DNA of 7,060 nucleotides from positions 1-7,060 of the forward strand of contig DAOWES010000139.1 in the NCBI GenBank assembly GCA_030638385.1. Reading direction: 5' to 3'. A program made the translations under genes and the position numbers. Positions 5,939-7,060 of the stretch are shown here, in pieces. The notes beneath the pieces were generated by a model. That model was not told the DNA's origin. It saw only the letters and a list, made by a program, of their open reading frames with translations, and did no database searches. Every line of letters begins with the position of its first letter. The stretch's first letter is position 1. The stretch comes from Candidatus Cloacimonadota bacterium (GTDB taxonomy: Bacteria; Cloacimonadota; Cloacimonadia; Cloacimonadales; TCS61).

Positions 5939-7060
5939 TGATTAGCTCCAAAAACAAGCGCTGAGTTTTGCCCACCAAATCCAAAATTTTGAACAACCCA
6001 ATAATCAAGAGAAGCAGGCTGGTTTTCGAAATTTAAATCAAATGCTTTATTATGGTTATTCAGGCCAAAGCTTTGTGGAAGTTTGTTGTTTATTAATAAG
6101 GGAATTGCGCTTTCCATAGCTCCGCAGGCGGAAGATAGATGTCCAATACGTGATTTGAGGGAAGTTACAAATGGTCGATGAGGGAATAAATTTGAGATTA
6201 GACTTGCTTCCATTTTATCGTTTAATAGTGTTCCTGTGCCATGAGCAAAAACCGTATTAATTTGATTTGGATCAAGAGTTGAGTCTTGCAAAGCCTGCCG
6301 AATTGCTTTTTTTGCTCCGAAACCGGTTGGATCAGGAGCCGTCATTGCATGTGCATCCATCGATGAACCAAAACCTAGAATCTCTCCGTAGATCTTTGCC
6401 TTTCGTTTTAAGGCAGATTCTTTCTCTTCCAATATCAGAAATGCAGCTCCCTCGCCGGGCACAAATCCTTGGCGGTTTTGGGAAAATGGGATATAGGAAT
6501 CTGCAGAACCCTGATGCAATGCTGATGCTTTTTGATAGGCCAGCAAACCACCTTCCTGGATTCGAGAATCTCCACCTCCCACGATTGCAATTTTCGTACG
6601 TCCGGATTTGATGCGCAAATAGCCCTCGCCAATTGCTTGAGTTGAAGCAGCACAGGCATTTCCAATTGTTGCTGTTTCTCCATGGATTTGCCAGCGTTTG
6701 GCAATCATCGAAGCCATCGTATTGGGAAGATATTTAAGAATAAATAGCGCTTGCAATTCATCATGGTCTAAAGTTGTACGAGTGGTTAGTGGAAAATCTG
6801 ACGTGAAATCAAAGTTGGGGCCGGTACCAATAAATAAGCCGGAATCGCTTAATTGGTCGGGAGATAGTTTGGCGTCTTTAATAGCTAATTCAGCTGCACA
6901 AATGCCAAACATTGAACCACGATTTACGTAACGAAGTTCTTTCATTCTTCCCAAAATAGATTTCGGGTTAAAATTGTTTATCGGGCAAACGACTTGATCG
7001 TTTTTAATATCAAAATTTCGGGCGTTAGAAAGAAGAGAATCAAGAATGATCTCATGCGTC
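5935..7060 (-). CDS. FabF-type beta-ketoacyl-ACP synthase, 5' end cut by window edge
   Basis: A condensing enzyme that extends an acyl chain with malonyl-ACP. The frame stays open to the right edge (first whole codon 7057-7059), giving 374 visible residues; FabF is about 410, so roughly 40 N-terminal residues are missing. A TTG at 6954 could be mistaken for the start, but codons upstream of it still encode FabF-like sequence (FNPKSILGRMKELRYVNR), so it is internal. The Cys-His-His triad is complete: Cys in GNACAASTQ (codon 6652-6654), His in AHGTGT (6241-6243) and His in GHLSSA (6139-6141), with the accompanying Lys in SLKSRIGHL. GFVPGEGAAFLILEE, NDKMEA and the C-terminal NFGFGGQNSALVF are also typical, so it should be catalytic rather than a chain-length factor (which lacks the Cys). 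It opens the visible part of an overlapping cassette with the hotdog gene, bioF and bioD, which suggests a role in making the BioF acyl substrate rather than bulk fatty acids. It could also be the general FabF of the organism. Confidence 0.92.
   Translation of the reverse strand, partial: THEIILDSLLSNARNFDIKNDQVVCPINNFNPKSILGRMKELRYVNRGSMFGICAAELAIKDAKLSPDQLSDSGLFIGTGPNFDFTSDFPLTTRTTLDHDELQALFILKYLPNTMASMIAKRWQIHGETATIGNACAASTQAIGEGYLRIKSGRTKIAIVGGGDSRIQEGGLLAYQKASALHQGSADSYIPFSQNRQGFVPGEGAAFLILEEKESALKRKAKIYGEILGFGSSMDAHAMTAPDPTGFGAKKAIRQALQDSTLDPNQINTVFAHGTGTLLNDKMEASLISNLFPHRPFVTSLKSRIGHLSSACGAMESAIPLLINNKLPQSFGLNNHNKAFDLNFENQPASLDYWVVQNFGFGGQNSALVFGANQ
5946..5949 (-). promoter_or_regulatory. 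Ribosome binding site of the hotdog gene
   Basis: GGAG on the minus strand, 7 nt before the ATG at 5938 and inside the end of the ketoacyl synthase gene. It favours this ATG over the one three codons further on. Confidence 0.7.

Noticed and set aside
6267..6611. Plus-strand 114-codon frame, and the minus-strand frame 6435-6704, within the ketoacyl synthase gene
   Set aside because: Both overlap the conserved core of the synthase in other frames and show no family features.
5935..6954. Ketoacyl synthase starting at the TTG at 6954
   Set aside because: The frame continues upstream without a stop to the window edge and the extra codons fit the FabF N-terminal region, so the TTG is an internal Leu codon.

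Overview
The window is AT-rich bacterial DNA with every gene I can support on the minus strand. It holds six genes, five complete and one cut by the right edge. In transcription order (right to left) they are a FabF-type beta-ketoacyl-ACP synthase (partial), a small hotdog-fold protein of the FabZ/ApeI-like dehydratase type, bioF, bioD, nth and ppdK. I see no RNA gene, CRISPR array, insertion sequence or phage gene. The taxon cannot be fixed from the sequence alone. AT-rich DNA, clear Shine-Dalgarno sites and a bacterial-type pyruvate phosphate dikinase (often used in PPi-linked glycolysis of anaerobes) would suit an anaerobic member of the FCB group such as Cloacimonadota or a relative, but this is only a guess.

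Right part (3036-7060): five genes form one tightly packed unit. The ketoacyl synthase and hotdog genes overlap by 4 nt (ATGA). Hotdog and bioF overlap by 29 nt. BioF and bioD overlap by 4 nt (ATGA). BioD and nth are 32 nt apart. All four starts inside the window have a Shine-Dalgarno motif, so an operon with translational coupling is very likely. Its promoter lies beyond the right edge. BioF (pimeloyl thioester + L-alanine to KAPA) and BioD (DAPA to dethiobiotin) are standard late biotin enzymes. The two fatty-acid-synthesis-like genes fused by overlap to the front of this cassette suggest a dedicated supply of the acyl-ACP substrate of BioF. BioA, BioB, BioC, BioH, BioI, BioW and BioZ are not in the window. 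The hotdog protein keeps the catalytic-type Glu region but seems to lack the His-bearing loop of FabZ, so its role is open.

Middle (2767-3035): a 269-nt AT-rich intergenic region separates nth from ppdK. It carries a perfect 8-bp dyad, a TATAAT box about 70 nt upstream of the ppdK start region, and a strong ribosome binding site. No convincing terminator follows nth.

Left part (1-2766): ppdK encodes a full-length pyruvate phosphate dikinase with all recognisable catalytic residues. It is followed by a perfect 14-bp stem-loop with a T-run at the left edge, a good intrinsic terminator. PpdK is therefore probably a single-gene transcription unit, unrelated in function to the biotin-linked operon.
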